From NCBI GenBank assembly GCA_038209365.1, contig JBBQXS010000007.1, positions 1 through 64,000 of the forward strand: a stretch of 64,000 nt of DNA. Reading direction: 5' to 3'. The notes under the pieces were generated by a model. That model had not been told where the DNA came from. It worked only from the letters and a program-made list of their open reading frames with translations, and searched no databases. The stretch comes from DASQHW01 sp038209365 (GTDB taxonomy: Bacteria > Actinomycetota > Acidimicrobiia > IMCC26256 > PALSA-610). Shown in pieces: positions 17,811-27,423 of this stretch (position 1 is the first letter of the stretch; the number at the start of each line of letters is the position of its first letter). The translations under genes and the position numbers were made by a program.

Positions 17811-18586
17811 CGCCGGCTGCGAAGATCGAGCTGCTGCGCGCGGGGACCCGTCGACTGTTGTCCACGGTCGAGGGTCTCACCGACGACCAGGCGCACGAGG
17901 CGTCCCGGCTTCAGGGATGGAACCGCGCTGAAGTGCTGACCCACCTGGCGCGCAACGCCGACGGCACGCGGCGCATGGTCCAGGCCGCGGCGCGCGGCGA
18001 CGTCGAGGCGCAATATCCGGGAGGCGTCGAAGAACGTGCGACGGAGATCGCGGCCGGACGCGAAGCGACCGCCGCCGACGTGCTGCGCGACGTGCGGTGC
18101 TCGCACGAGGCGATGATGGAGGCGTGGCAGGCCCTTCCCGATGACGCGTGGGACCGCGTCGGCCGCGCGATCTCCGGTGACCGGTCGATGCGGGAAGCGC
18201 TGTGGTCGCGGGCCCGCGAGGTCGAGGTGCACCATGTCGACCTGGCGATGGGATACGAACCGACCGACTGGTCCGTCGGCTTCGTCACCGGCGCGCTGGA
18301 GGAGATCTTCGGCACGTTCGCGCGGCGCGCCTCGAACGGCCGCCCCTTGATCGACGCGGAGTTCCGCGTCGTGTCCACGGATCACGAGCGGACGTGGCGG
18401 GTCGCGCTGCACGGTACGCGCGTCGACATCGGGCAGGGCGCGGGCGACGCGGCCGATGGTGAGGCCCGAGGCTGGGGTTGTGATCTGGTCGCCTGGCTCT
18501 ACGGGCGTGATCCCCGGGGCGGCGGCATCATCACGTCCGGCGACACCGCAGTGCTCCGCCTCCCGCAATGGTTCCCGTTCGCATAG
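17807..18586 (+). CDS. Maleylpyruvate isomerase-type mycothiol-dependent family protein
   Basis: 259 residues with a DinB-like four-helix N-terminal domain (GWNRAEVLTHLARNADG, metal His H46) and the EVHHVDL segment typical of MDMPI_N proteins, followed by an alpha/beta C-terminal domain. Family members use mycothiol as cofactor or act as mycothiol transferases. The GTG start overlaps the glycosyltransferase stop as GTGA, so the two are translationally coupled. A second member is at 53999-54670. Confidence 0.82.
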   Translation: MTPAAKIELLRAGTRRLLSTVEGLTDDQAHEASRLQGWNRAEVLTHLARNADGTRRMVQAAARGDVEAQYPGGVEERATEIAAGREATAADVLRDVRCSHEAMMEAWQALPDDAWDRVGRAISGDRSMREALWSRAREVEVHHVDLAMGYEPTDWSVGFVTGALEEIFGTFARRASNGRPLIDAEFRVVSTDHERTWRVALHGTRVDIGQGAGDAADGEARGWGCDLVAWLYGRDPRGGGIITSGDTAVLRLPQWFPFA

Positions 18587-18590
18587 CAAG

Positions 18591-18690
18591 TTCACCGGTC
18601 GATTTCGCGCTTCTCCTGCATCTCGTGTTCACCGGTCGATTCCGGGCTCCGCCTCCCCTCCGGTCGGCTTCGCCACTCCATCTCGTATTC
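18591..18690. repeat. Imperfectly duplicated segment before the oxidoreductase gene
   Basis: TTCACCGGTCGATT occurs at 18591-18604 and 18628-18641, and CATCTCGTGTTC / CATCTCGTATTC at 18619-18630 and 18679-18690. The second copy of the latter supplies the TATTCT -10 of the next gene. It looks like a decayed local duplication. Confidence 0.5.
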
Positions 18691-18691
18691 T
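18686..18691 (+). promoter_or_regulatory. -10 element of the molybdopterin oxidoreductase (leaderless)
   Basis: TATTCT 6 nt before the ATG at 18698. Confidence 0.5.
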
Positions 18692-18697
18692 CCGGGG

Positions 18698-20944
18698 ATG
18701 ACCTCACGGATCGCGTACCGCACGTGTCATCTCTGCGAGGCGACGTGCGGGCTCGAGCTGCACGTCGAAGGTCGTGACATCACACTGGTGCGCGGCGACC
18801 GCGACGACGTGTTCAGCCACGGCTACCTCTGCCCGAAGGGCACCGCGCTGAAGCACCTCGAAAGGGATCGCGATCGCGTGCGGGCGCCGCTGCTCCGAAC
18901 CGAGAACGGCTTTCGCGAAGTGTCCTGGGACGAGGCGTTCGCCGCGATCGACGCCGGGCTCACGCCGCTGCGCGAGCGCTACGGCAACGACGCGCTCGCC
19001 GTCTACGTCGGCAATCCCAACGCGCACAACCTCTCGGGGCTCGTGTACGGGCGCGTGCTGCTCCAGGCCGCGCGCACCAAGAACGTCTATTCGGCGAGCA
19101 CCGTCGACCAGATGCCCAAGCAGGTGTCGGGCGGATTGATGTTCGGTACCGCGCTCTCGATCCCGGTACCCGACCTCGATCGCACCGACTATCTCCTCAT
19201 GCTCGGCGCCAACCCGCTCGAGTCCAACGGCTCGTTGATGACTGCGCCCGACGTCCCCGGGCGGTTGCGTGCGCTGCGGAAGCGGGGCGGGAAGCTCGTC
19301 GTGGTGGACCCGCGGCGCACGAAGACCGCCGACGAGGCCGACGAGCACGTGCCGATCCGGCCGGGCGCGGATGCCTTGTTCCTGTTCGCGCTCGTGCAGG
19401 TGCTCTTCGCCGACGATCTCGTCGACCTCGGCGCGGTCGCGGCACATGTCAACGGCGTCGACGAGATGCGAGAGCTCGCACACGAGTTCACGCCCGAACG
19501 GGTCGCGCCCGCGTGCGGGATCGATGCCGCGACGATCCGTCGCATCGCGCACGACCTCGTTGCCGCCCCGACCGCCGCGGTGTACGGGCGCATCGGCACC
19601 TGCACGCAGGAGTTCGGGACGCTGGCGTCGTGGCTGGTCGACGTGGTGAACGTGTGCACCGGCAATCTCGACCGACCCGGCGGCGCGATGTTCGCCCGCC
19701 CCGCGACCGGTGGTGCCAACACCGGCGACACTTCGGGAAAGGGACGCGGTGTTGCGTTCGGGCGTCGCCACTCACGCGTGCGCGCGCTGCCGGAGTTCTA
19801 CGGTGAGCTACCCGTCGTGTGTCTCGCCGAGGAGATCGATACGCCGGGCGACGGGCAGGTGCGCGCCCTGATCACGATCGCGGGCAACCCGGCCTCGTCC
19901 TCACCCGACGTTTCCCGTCTCGACCGTGCGCTGGCATCGCTGGACTTCATGGTCAGTGTCGACATTTATGTCAACGAGACCACCCGTCACGCCAATGTGA
20001 TATTGCCGCCCGAGCCGGAGCTGGCGCGGGGTCACTACGACCTCGCGCTGTACAGCCTCGCGATCCGCAACGTCGCCAATTACTCGCCGCCACTCGTGGA
20101 CCTCGAGCCCGGCGAGGTCCCGGAGTGGCAGACCTTGCTCCGCCTCGCGGCGGTGTTGCAGGGTCTCGGTCCGGACGCGGATGTCGACGCGCTCGACGAC
20201 TTCGTCGTCGCCGGGCTCGTGCAGAAAGCGGTGGCGCGCTCCGGGTCGAATGTCGAGGGTCGCGATCCCGACGAGCTCACCAAGATGGTTGCGACGCGCC
20301 GTGGCCCGGAGCGAGTGCTCGACGTCATGCTGCGGACCGGTCCGTACGGCGACGGGTTCGGCGCGCACGGCGACGGTCTCTCGCTCGCGGTGCTCGAGGA
20401 GCATCCGCACGGCGTCGATCTGGGGCCGCTCGAACCCCGGGTGCCCGAGGTCCTCCGTACGCCATCGGGTCGGATCGAGCTCGTGCCCGAACAGTGCGCA
20501 CAGGACGTCGCCCGCCTGCGCCTCGCGCTCGATCGCCGCGCGGCTCCCGGCGCGCTGGTGCTGGTCGGCCGCCGCGACCTCCGTTCGAACAACTCGTGGA
20601 TGCACAACATCAACGTGCTCGTGAAGGGCAAGGCCCGGTGCACGGTCCACGTGCATCACGACGATGCGAAACGGCTGGGCATTGTCGACGGCGCCGATGT
20701 GGCGGTGCGCTCCGACACCGGGCAGGTCGTGCTCGCGGCGGAGGTGACCGACGCGGTCATGCCCGGCGTCGTGAGCATCCCGCACGGCTGGGGCCACGAC
20801 GTCGAGGGCGTCCGGCTCGAGACGGCGGGCAAACGACCCGGCGTGAACAGCAACGTGCTCGCAGGCAGCGATCGGTTCGACCCGCTGTCCGGCAACGCGG
20901 TGCTGAACGGCATTCCGGTCGAGGTCGCACCGGCGCGGATCTGA
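18698..20944 (+). CDS. Molybdopterin oxidoreductase (formate dehydrogenase/FdhF-like)
   Basis: 748 residues, DMSO reductase superfamily. An N-terminal 4Fe-4S site C10-x2-C13-x3-C17-x27-C45 is followed by the three molybdopterin domains (LMLGANPLESNGS, VVVDPRRTKTA, and the C-terminal MoCo-dinucleotide-binding domain with HDDAKRLGI.DGADVAVRSDTG). The metal-ligand region reads ASTVDQMPK. No twin-arginine signal, so it is cytoplasmic. No electron-transfer subunit is adjacent. Proteins of this type are often annotated as formate dehydrogenase alpha subunit-like; the substrate is unknown. Confidence 0.9.
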   Translation: MTSRIAYRTCHLCEATCGLELHVEGRDITLVRGDRDDVFSHGYLCPKGTALKHLERDRDRVRAPLLRTENGFREVSWDEAFAAIDAGLTPLRERYGNDALAVYVGNPNAHNLSGLVYGRVLLQAARTKNVYSASTVDQMPKQVSGGLMFGTALSIPVPDLDRTDYLLMLGANPLESNGSLMTAPDVPGRLRALRKRGGKLVVVDPRRTKTADEADEHVPIRPGADALFLFALVQVLFADDLVDLGAVAAHVNGVDEMRELAHEFTPERVAPACGIDAATIRRIAHDLVAAPTAAVYGRIGTCTQEFGTLASWLVDVVNVCTGNLDRPGGAMFARPATGGANTGDTSGKGRGVAFGRRHSRVRALPEFYGELPVVCLAEEIDTPGDGQVRALITIAGNPASSSPDVSRLDRALASLDFMVSVDIYVNETTRHANVILPPEPELARGHYDLALYSLAIRNVANYSPPLVDLEPGEVPEWQTLLRLAAVLQGLGPDADVDALDDFVVAGLVQKAVARSGSNVEGRDPDELTKMVATRRGPERVLDVMLRTGPYGDGFGAHGDGLSLAVLEEHPHGVDLGPLEPRVPEVLRTPSGRIELVPEQCAQDVARLRLALDRRAAPGALVLVGRRDLRSNNSWMHNINVLVKGKARCTVHVHHDDAKRLGIVDGADVAVRSDTGQVVLAAEVTDAVMPGVVSIPHGWGHDVEGVRLETAGKRPGVNSNVLAGSDRFDPLSGNAVLNGIPVEVAPARI

Positions 20945-21006
20945 GTTCCGCCTGACCCGCGGGGCGATGCCGAGCCGCCTCCGTGGGCCATGCATGATGT
21001 TCCGCG

Positions 21007-23474
21007 ATGACCTCGGTGCTGCTCCGGGCCCGGGCGCTGTTGCGCCGTCGATGGCACGCGTGGTGCGCGCTCGGCGTGGTGATCGGCGTGTTCGCCGGCA
21101 TTGCGATGGCGCTCGCCCAGGGCGCGCACCGCACGCATGTCGCGTATCCGCGCTTCGTGCGGGCGGAGCGAGCCGCGGACCTGGTGGTCGCCGGCAAGAG
21201 CAACTTCAACATCAACCTCATCGAGGCCGTCGACCTCGACAAGGCGAGGCAATGCCCGGCATCGTGGAGCGGGCGCGTGCGTTCGCCGGTTTGCCGTTCT
21301 CGGCCCGGGCCGACGGCGGGCGCGTGCTCGGCGCGGGCGACCTCATGCCGGTGGCGTCGATCGACGGGCGGCTCGGCGAGTCGGTCGAGCGCTGGAAGAT
21401 GCTCTCGGGCCGCCGCGCGGATCCCACCCGAACCGACGAAGCGGTCGCGAGCTTCGAGCTGGCGGATCGCCTGCACCTCCATGTCGGAAGCGTCCTGCAA
21501 TTCCACTTCTACGACGCGAAGCTGTTTCCGTCGGTGGCCGGGGCGCTGTTGAAGCAGTGGCCCGCCCGGCTCGACGCGATCCGGCGAGACATGCATGCCG
21601 AAGTGACCGATCCTGCGAACGGGCCGGTGCTGCAGACTCGCGTCGTCGGGATCGAGGCGTCGCCGCTCGAGTTCCCACCGCTGGTCACGGAGCTCGCGCC
21701 GGTGCTCCACCTCACGCCGGCTTTTGCGAAGATCTATGCGCCGGTCATCGTCGGCAGCACGGTCAGCTATCTCCGGCTTGCGCCGGGCACGGACCTGCGC
21801 GCCTTTCAGCTCGCGGTCGAGCAGCTCGCGCCGGGACAGCCCGTATCGTTCATCAGCAAGCTCGAGAACCATCAACCCAAGGTGCAGCGCTCGATCCGCG
21901 TGGAGTCGTTGGTGCTCGCACTGCTCGCGGCGCTCGTCGCGTTCGGGGGAGTGGTCGCCGCCGCACAGGCGCTGACCCGCCAGACGTTCGTCGAAGCCGC
22001 CGGCGACGACACGCTGCGAGCGCTCGGCATGGCGCCGCCGCAGCTGATGGGCGTGGCCGCCATTCGCTCCGCGGTGATCGCGATCGTGGCTGCGACGGTC
22101 GCGTGTCTGGGTGGTTGGCTGTTGGCGCCGTTCTTCCTGCTGTCGCTGGCGAACAAGGCGAACCTGGATCGCGGATTCCCCGTCAATGTGCCGACGCTGG
22201 TCATCGGCGGGTCCTCCGTCGTCGCGTTCACGATGATCGTCGGTGTGGTCAGCGCGTTCTTCGTCGCCCGGTCGGCGCGCCCACGACGTGAGGCGTCTGC
22301 GCCCGCACCTGGGCGCGGTCTCGGCGACAGGCTCCGCCAATCGTGGCTGCCGTTGCCGATGCTCATCGGCGTTCGATTCGCGATCCACCGCACGCGGCGG
22401 TCGGCTCCGGCGTGGACCGCGATCGCGGGTGTCGGTCTCTGCGTCGCGCTCTTGGCGTTCGCGTCGACATTCACGTGGCTCTTGCGACGTGATCTCTCCC
22501 AACCGCATCGCTACGGATGGAACTGGGATGTCAAGGTGGGTGCCCCCGCGCTCCCCGATCTGGCCGACGTGCTCGGCCCCGGCCTCCGCGCGTTGCCGGA
22601 CGTGACCGACCTGTCGGTCGCGTCGGTGACCCAGATCGACGTGGGAACGACTCGCGTCGACGTGTTCGGGATCGATCCGATCGTCGGGAGCGCGGGCCCG
22701 ACAATCGTTGCGGGCCGGGTGCCGGCGGCCTCGGGTGAGATCGTGCTCGGCAGCCGAACGATGCACGCGCTCGACACCGGCCTCGGACGCATCATCGCGG
22801 TGCGCATCGGCTTGTCGAAGTCGACGTACCGCGTCGTCGGTCAAGCGATCTTTCCCGAGTTCGGCGACAGCGGCCAGCTCGGCACGGGCGCGTGGATGAC
22901 GATTCCCGCGCTGCGTCGCGTGCTGCCGGCCGCGCCGCGGAACTCCTTCCTCGTCGGCTTCCGCGGCTCGCACGACAGCGCAGCCCGGGTGGCGCTCTTG
23001 CGCGACGTGCTCAGCCCGATTCCCTCCCACGTCGACGCCCGGCCCGAAGACCTCGTCAATCTCTCTCGCGACGACGGGTTGCTCATCGCGCTCGGGCTCC
23101 TGCTCGGCGTGCTCGCACTCGCGATGCTGGCTCATACGGTCGTGACCGCGGCGCGTCAAGGGCGGCACAACCACGCGACGTTGCGTGCGTTGGGGTATTC
23201 GCGCCGGCAGAGCGGGGTCACGGTCCTCTGGCAGTCGCTGACGTTGGCGACGGGTGCGCTCGCCCTCGGGCTGCCGCTGGGGTTGCTCGCCGGTCGCCAG
23301 GTCTGGCGTGGGTACGCAACCGGGCTCGGTGTCGCAAGGGACGCGTTCGTGCCGCTCCCGCCGATCCTGCTCGCGGTCGTGGGGACCGTCGCGGTCGCGT
23401 TCCTCGCAGCGATCCCTTCGAGCTGGTACGTGATCCGTACCAAACTCGCAGTGACGCTGCGTTCCGGTGGCTGA
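21007..23474 (+). pseudogene. FtsX-like ABC transporter permease, interrupted by a frameshift
   Basis: The protein starts at 21007 (MTSVLLRARALLRRRWHAW, first membrane helix about 18-38) and reads well to KSNFNINLIEAVDLDKA near 21246. It then continues, shifted by one base, from EAMPGIVERARAFAG to the stop at 23474, giving about 822 residues. Adding one G at 21246 (GCGAG to GCGGAG) would restore one frame. Both FtsX cores are present (about 21900-22150 and 23080-23450), with MacB-type periplasmic domains. No ABC ATPase gene is nearby. It may be a real pseudogene, a slip site or a sequence error. CATGAT lies 8 nt before the ATG. Confidence 0.8.
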
Positions 23475-23491
23475 CCTGCCGGGCTTGCGGT

Positions 23492-24298
23492 TCAGGCCTG
23501 TTCGCGAATGCTCTTCGCAAAGTCGGCCATGCCACGCAGGTACGCGTCGCAGTGTTGCGTCTTGCCGACCGCAATCTCCTTGGCGTCGATTCCGCCCGGG
23601 AACACCGCGGGCACGTAGTACTCGAAGCCGTCACCTGCGATGGCCTCTGCGATGCCGGCCGCACAATCTTCGGCGGTCACCTTCTCCACGTCGAACAGGG
23701 CAGGCTCGTTGTCCGGCTGGTCCCAGATCTCGGTGGCGATCGGGCCCGGCAGCACGAGCTTCACGTCGACGCCGGTGCCGGCGAGGTCGAGCAGCATCGC
23801 CTCCGCGAACCCGCACATCGCGTACTTGGCCGCGTTGTACGCGGCTTCATTCGCAATCGGGATGCGGCCGCCCATGCTCGACACGAAAAGAATCTGACCG
23901 CGCGCGCGTTCCAGCATGCGCGGGAGCAGGGCGAGCGCCATGCGGACGGGGGAGTGGAAGTCGACGTCCATCACGTGCTGCACATCGGCGGGGGTGAGGT
24001 CGGTGACGCGCGTGCGCTTCGGGATCGCGGCGTTGTTCACGAGCACATCGAGACCGCCGAACGCGTCCCACGCCTCGATTGCGACGTGCTCCGCGCGCGC
24101 GAGATCGCCAAGGTCGGCCGCCCACATGCGCGAGTCGGGCGCGAACTTGCGGCATCGCTCGAGGACCTCTTGGAGGCGGTCGACCCTCCGGGCGACGATG
24201 CCGACGGTCGCGCCCCGTTCGGCGAGGATCGGCGCGAGCGCGGCACCGATACCGGACGACGCACCAGTCACGAGAATCTTCGCCCCGTCGATGTTCAC
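23492..24298 (-). CDS. Short-chain dehydrogenase/reductase
   Basis: 268 residues, classical SDR: cofactor motif TGASSGIG (residues about 10-17), NNAA, catalytic Ser in FVSSMGG and YxxxK in YNAAKYAM. It oxidises or reduces a hydroxyl/keto group with NAD(P)(H). The GTG start overlaps the stop of the upstream hydrolase as GTGA, so the pair is one operon. Confidence 0.9.
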   Translation of the reverse strand: MNIDGAKILVTGASSGIGAALAPILAERGATVGIVARRVDRLQEVLERCRKFAPDSRMWAADLGDLARAEHVAIEAWDAFGGLDVLVNNAAIPKRTRVTDLTPADVQHVMDVDFHSPVRMALALLPRMLERARGQILFVSSMGGRIPIANEAAYNAAKYAMCGFAEAMLLDLAGTGVDVKLVLPGPIATEIWDQPDNEPALFDVEKVTAEDCAAGIAEAIAGDGFEYYVPAVFPGGIDAKEIAVGKTQHCDAYLRGMADFAKSIREQA

Positions 24299-25548
24299 TG
24301 GTTCGTCGACTCGTGCTCGGCCCACGAGAAGATGCCCTTCGACATCGTCGAGGCCTCCTCCTTGGCGCGGGCGCCGAACACCTCGGCGCGAGCCGCGTGC
24401 ACGCCCTTGTCGTCGGGCGCGGCCTGGACTGCGAGCTCGGCGAGATGACCGGCGAGGCGCATGTCTCCGGTCGCGGCGAGCTCACGGGCTCGTTCGGCGA
24501 GGCGGCTCGCGCCACCCACGAGGTCGGCGAGCTCGCGGGCGAGCGCGGCGTCGGACGCGGGCTTCAGGTGCGCAGGGTTGCCGTCGTACCAGCCGCCGTA
24601 CAACCGCCAGATGTTGCGCACGACGAACTCCGGTTCGTCATAGATCGCATGGAGGTACGGTCGCTCGAGGAGGTGCGCGGGCGCCTTGACCGTGTGCAGG
24701 ATCTCGTCGAGGCGCGCGCCTTCGTTCATCATCGCGAGCGTCTGCTCGACGAGCGACTCCAACAGCTCGGCGCCCTCGGTCAACGCCTGCCGCACGCGAT
24801 CCGCGCCGACGATCGGGAGGCCGTGTCCCGGCAGCAGGACGTCCGGCTCGAGCGCGATCATCTTGCGGAACGCGATGGCCCAGTCGCGCGCGTAGCGCTG
24901 TACCTTCTGCGGGTTGCCACAGTTCGGGGAAGCCCAGATGAACATGTCGCCGGCGAACAACGCTTTACGCGACGGGCTCCACACCCAGGTCGCGTCGTCG
25001 GTCTCGCCGCGGTCGTGGTACAGCTCGAATTCCTCGCCGCCGACGCTGGTCCTCATCGTGTCGCGGTACGTCTCGTCGGGCATGCGGTAGTCGATCGGCC
25101 ACTGCAAGCCTGGCACCTTGAACTGGCGCTGGTTGATCACCGCGTTGTAGCCGGCCGTCATCACGTAACGCTCGAACCGCGCCGCGATCGCCTCGTGCGC
25201 GATCACCCGGGGCGGTGCCCAGCCGTTGGTGCGCGCCTCCTCCTCGTAGAGGTCGACGCCGAAGACATGGTCGATGTGGCCGTGCGTGAAGATTGCGGTG
25301 TCGAGGCGGGACTGCGACCAGCGGCGCATCGTCGCGTGCACTTGCTTGGCATGGAACACGCCGCTCGTGTCGACGACCACGAGGCCGTCTTCGGTGTCGA
25401 CCGCTGCCGAGTTCGCGAAGGCGTCGACGAACGCGAGGCCGGGCTGCAGCTCGGCGAGCTCGCCGCTCGTGGCCATCGGATGATGGTGCGCAATCGGCAG
25501 GGCCCCGGTGAACAGCTGGTCGGCGAGCTCGAGCAGGTCAGTGGCCAT
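24295..25548 (-). CDS. MBL-fold hydrolase with alkylsulfatase-type dimerisation region
   Basis: 417 residues. The zinc motif is THGHIDH (H89, H91, D93, H94), with SGD-like FAGDMF and LLPGHGLP further on. The C-terminal part NIWRLYGGWYDGNPAHLKP followed by an Ala-rich helical stretch matches the dimerisation domain of SdsA1-like alkyl sulfatases (PF14863), but the sterol-carrier-like C-terminal domain of SdsA1 is absent. Function: a probable zinc hydrolase, perhaps of sulfate esters. ATG 25548 is chosen because upstream codons add a non-homologous stretch. First gene of the operon with the SDR. Confidence 0.85.
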   Translation of the reverse strand: MATDLLELADQLFTGALPIAHHHPMATSGELAELQPGLAFVDAFANSAAVDTEDGLVVVDTSGVFHAKQVHATMRRWSQSRLDTAIFTHGHIDHVFGVDLYEEEARTNGWAPPRVIAHEAIAARFERYVMTAGYNAVINQRQFKVPGLQWPIDYRMPDETYRDTMRTSVGGEEFELYHDRGETDDATWVWSPSRKALFAGDMFIWASPNCGNPQKVQRYARDWAIAFRKMIALEPDVLLPGHGLPIVGADRVRQALTEGAELLESLVEQTLAMMNEGARLDEILHTVKAPAHLLERPYLHAIYDEPEFVVRNIWRLYGGWYDGNPAHLKPASDAALARELADLVGGASRLAERARELAATGDMRLAGHLAELAVQAAPDDKGVHAARAEVFGARAKEEASTMSKGIFSWAEHESTNQ

Positions 25549-25585
25549 GAGCCGAGCGTCCCACCTGCCGTCGTCGCCACGGAAA

Positions 25586-25601
25586 TCGCAACGTGTTGCG
25601 A
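25586..25601. promoter_or_regulatory. Palindromic operator candidate 1
   Basis: TCGCAAC-gt-GTTGCGA, perfect 7-bp arms, in the 227-bp region between the hydrolase/SDR operon and the PEP-synthase-like operon. Its AACGTGTT core also occurs in the KstR-like site at 33723. Confidence 0.45.
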
Positions 25602-25670
25602 ATCGGATTTGCCGCGCTGACCTGGCCAAATACCGGCACGTGGCCGGCGTGGTCAGGACTCCCGACACAT

Positions 25671-25688
25671 GTGTCGGGTCCGGTGCCC
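25671..25688. promoter_or_regulatory. Palindromic operator candidate 2
   Basis: CCCGACACATGTGTCGGG, a perfect 18-bp palindrome in the same divergent region. A third, CCGGC-acgtg-GCCGG, lies near 25634. Such symmetry is typical of TetR/GntR-type sites; no regulator gene is adjacent. Confidence 0.45.
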
Positions 25689-25775
25689 ACGCTTGCCGGA
25701 TCACACGCGTCCGGTGAGAATCGGCGGCGGGCGCGGCACCGAGCTGCGCGGCAGCGGACCCAAGGGGGACCAAGA

Positions 25776-27413
25776 ATGTCGGGACAGGGTACGACGGCGC
25801 TTCACTTCGAGCCCCCCGGTCCCGGGTCGTGGAACTTGGACCCGGTGCATTTCCCGCGCCCGGTGACGCGGTACTGGTCGGAGATGCACCCCAAGCCGTT
25901 CCGCCGGGGCACCCATGAGTTCATGGCGTTCTACGGGATGCTCCTCGAGTCGTTGGAGACGCAGTACGTCAACGGCTTCGCGTACAACACGATGCGGCCG
26001 GCACCCGAGGACGAGATCCCGCAACGTTTTGCTCGCGCGGAGGAGGTATGGGAGCGCAAGGTCTGGCGCGAGCAGCTGCGCGAGTGGGACGAGACGTTCA
26101 AGCCTGCCGCGATCACCACCCATCGCGAGCTGCAGTCGGTGGACGCGGACGCGCTCTCCGACGACGCGCTCGTCGCGTACCTGACCCGCTGTCGCGAGCA
26201 CCACTCGAACATGATTTTCCAGCACATGCGTTTCACGGGCTCAGCGATGCTGCCGGTCGGTGACCTGCTTGCGCATCTCGGGTCGTGGACCACCGTCACG
26301 CCGTCGGACGCGCTCGCGATGATGCGCGGCGCGGCGCCCGTGTCGGCGGGCGCGTCGGGCGAGCTCGAACGGCTCATCAACGCGATCAGGCAGGACACGG
26401 CTGCTCGCGCGCTTCTCGAGTCGGACGGCAACCCCGGCAAGACACTCTCGGAGTTGCGTGCGTTCGGCGGCGATGTCGGCACGGCGGTGTCGGGCTATCT
26501 CGACCTCGTCGGCTGTCGACTTCTCGACGGCTTCGACATTTCCGGCCGCTACGCGCTCGAGCTGCCCGACGTGCTCCTGCGCGCGATCCGATCGTTCGTC
26601 GACGGCGCGGGGAGCGACACGGCGGATGTCGACGCGCACATTGCCGGCATCCGCGCGCAGGTGCCCGACGAGCACCGCGCGCAGTTCGACGAGCTGCTCG
26701 GCGAGGCGCGCCTCATGTACCGGCTGCGCGACGAACGAGGTGTCTTCAGCGACATCTGGGCGTCGGGCATCATGCGACGCGCAGTGCTCGCGGCCGGCCG
26801 CCGGCTCGAGGGCAAAGGCCGCGTCCATGACGCCGAGCACTTCATCGACGCCGACTTCGGTGAGATGTCTTCGCTGGTGACCGGTGCGGGCGGGCCGTCC
26901 GCGGACGAGCTCGCGCAGCGCTTCGCGGACCGCACCTCGCGCACGGCCAAGGAGGCGCCGGCATCGCTCGGCCCACCGTCGCCCCCGCCGCCTGACCCGT
27001 CGGGCCTCCCGCCGGGCGTCGCCAGAGTGATGCGCGCAACGGGCATCGCGATGGGCGAGCTGTTCGGCAGCTCGGAGGCGCCGCACGAGGAGAACCTGCT
27101 GCGCGGTCTCGCCGCGAGTGGCGGCGTCTACGAAGGGCCGGCTCGGCGCGTCTCGGGCCCGACCGAGTTCGATCGCATCGTGCAGGGCGACGTGCTCGTC
27201 ACCGAGTCGACGACCGAGGCGTTCAACATCTTGCTGCCGCTGCTCGGCGCGATCGTCACCGACAGCGGGGGTCTCCTCTCGCACTCGGCGATCGTGGCGC
27301 GTGAGTACGGCATCCCCGGCGTGGTCGGGACGCGTGACGCGACCGGACACATTCCCGACGGCACGCGCGTACGAGTGGACGGTGACGCCGGCGAAGTGAC
27401 GGTCTACGCATGA
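25776..27413 (+). CDS. PEP-utilising enzyme, mobile-domain subunit (phenylphosphate synthase-like)
   Basis: 545 residues. The C-terminal domain (about 445-545) is the swivelling phosphohistidine domain of PEP synthase/PPDK, with H503 in GGLLSHSAIVAREYGIPGVVG. The first 400 residues are helical and resemble the large subunit of phenylphosphate synthase and rifampicin phosphotransferase-like proteins. A Pro-rich linker (about 397-415) separates the parts. There is no PEP/pyruvate TIM barrel. The next gene supplies the ATP-grasp domain, so phosphate should pass ATP > H503 > an acceptor. Start ATG with AAGGGGGA upstream. Confidence 0.83.
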   Translation: MSGQGTTALHFEPPGPGSWNLDPVHFPRPVTRYWSEMHPKPFRRGTHEFMAFYGMLLESLETQYVNGFAYNTMRPAPEDEIPQRFARAEEVWERKVWREQLREWDETFKPAAITTHRELQSVDADALSDDALVAYLTRCREHHSNMIFQHMRFTGSAMLPVGDLLAHLGSWTTVTPSDALAMMRGAAPVSAGASGELERLINAIRQDTAARALLESDGNPGKTLSELRAFGGDVGTAVSGYLDLVGCRLLDGFDISGRYALELPDVLLRAIRSFVDGAGSDTADVDAHIAGIRAQVPDEHRAQFDELLGEARLMYRLRDERGVFSDIWASGIMRRAVLAAGRRLEGKGRVHDAEHFIDADFGEMSSLVTGAGGPSADELAQRFADRTSRTAKEAPASLGPPSPPPPDPSGLPPGVARVMRATGIAMGELFGSSEAPHEENLLRGLAASGGVYEGPARRVSGPTEFDRIVQGDVLVTESTTEAFNILLPLLGAIVTDSGGLLSHSAIVAREYGIPGVVGTRDATGHIPDGTRVRVDGDAGEVTVYA

Positions 27414-27423
27414 GCGGCCAGGC

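Noticed and set aside
18698..20944. Selenocysteine in the molybdopterin oxidoreductase
   Set aside because: The frame has no internal TGA; the ligand region reads STVDQMPK.
20757..23174. Open frame of 805 codons on the minus strand opposite the oxidoreductase and permease genes
   Set aside because: Composition is Arg/His/Asp-rich with no domain; it is the antisense shadow of high-GC codons of the real plus-strand genes.
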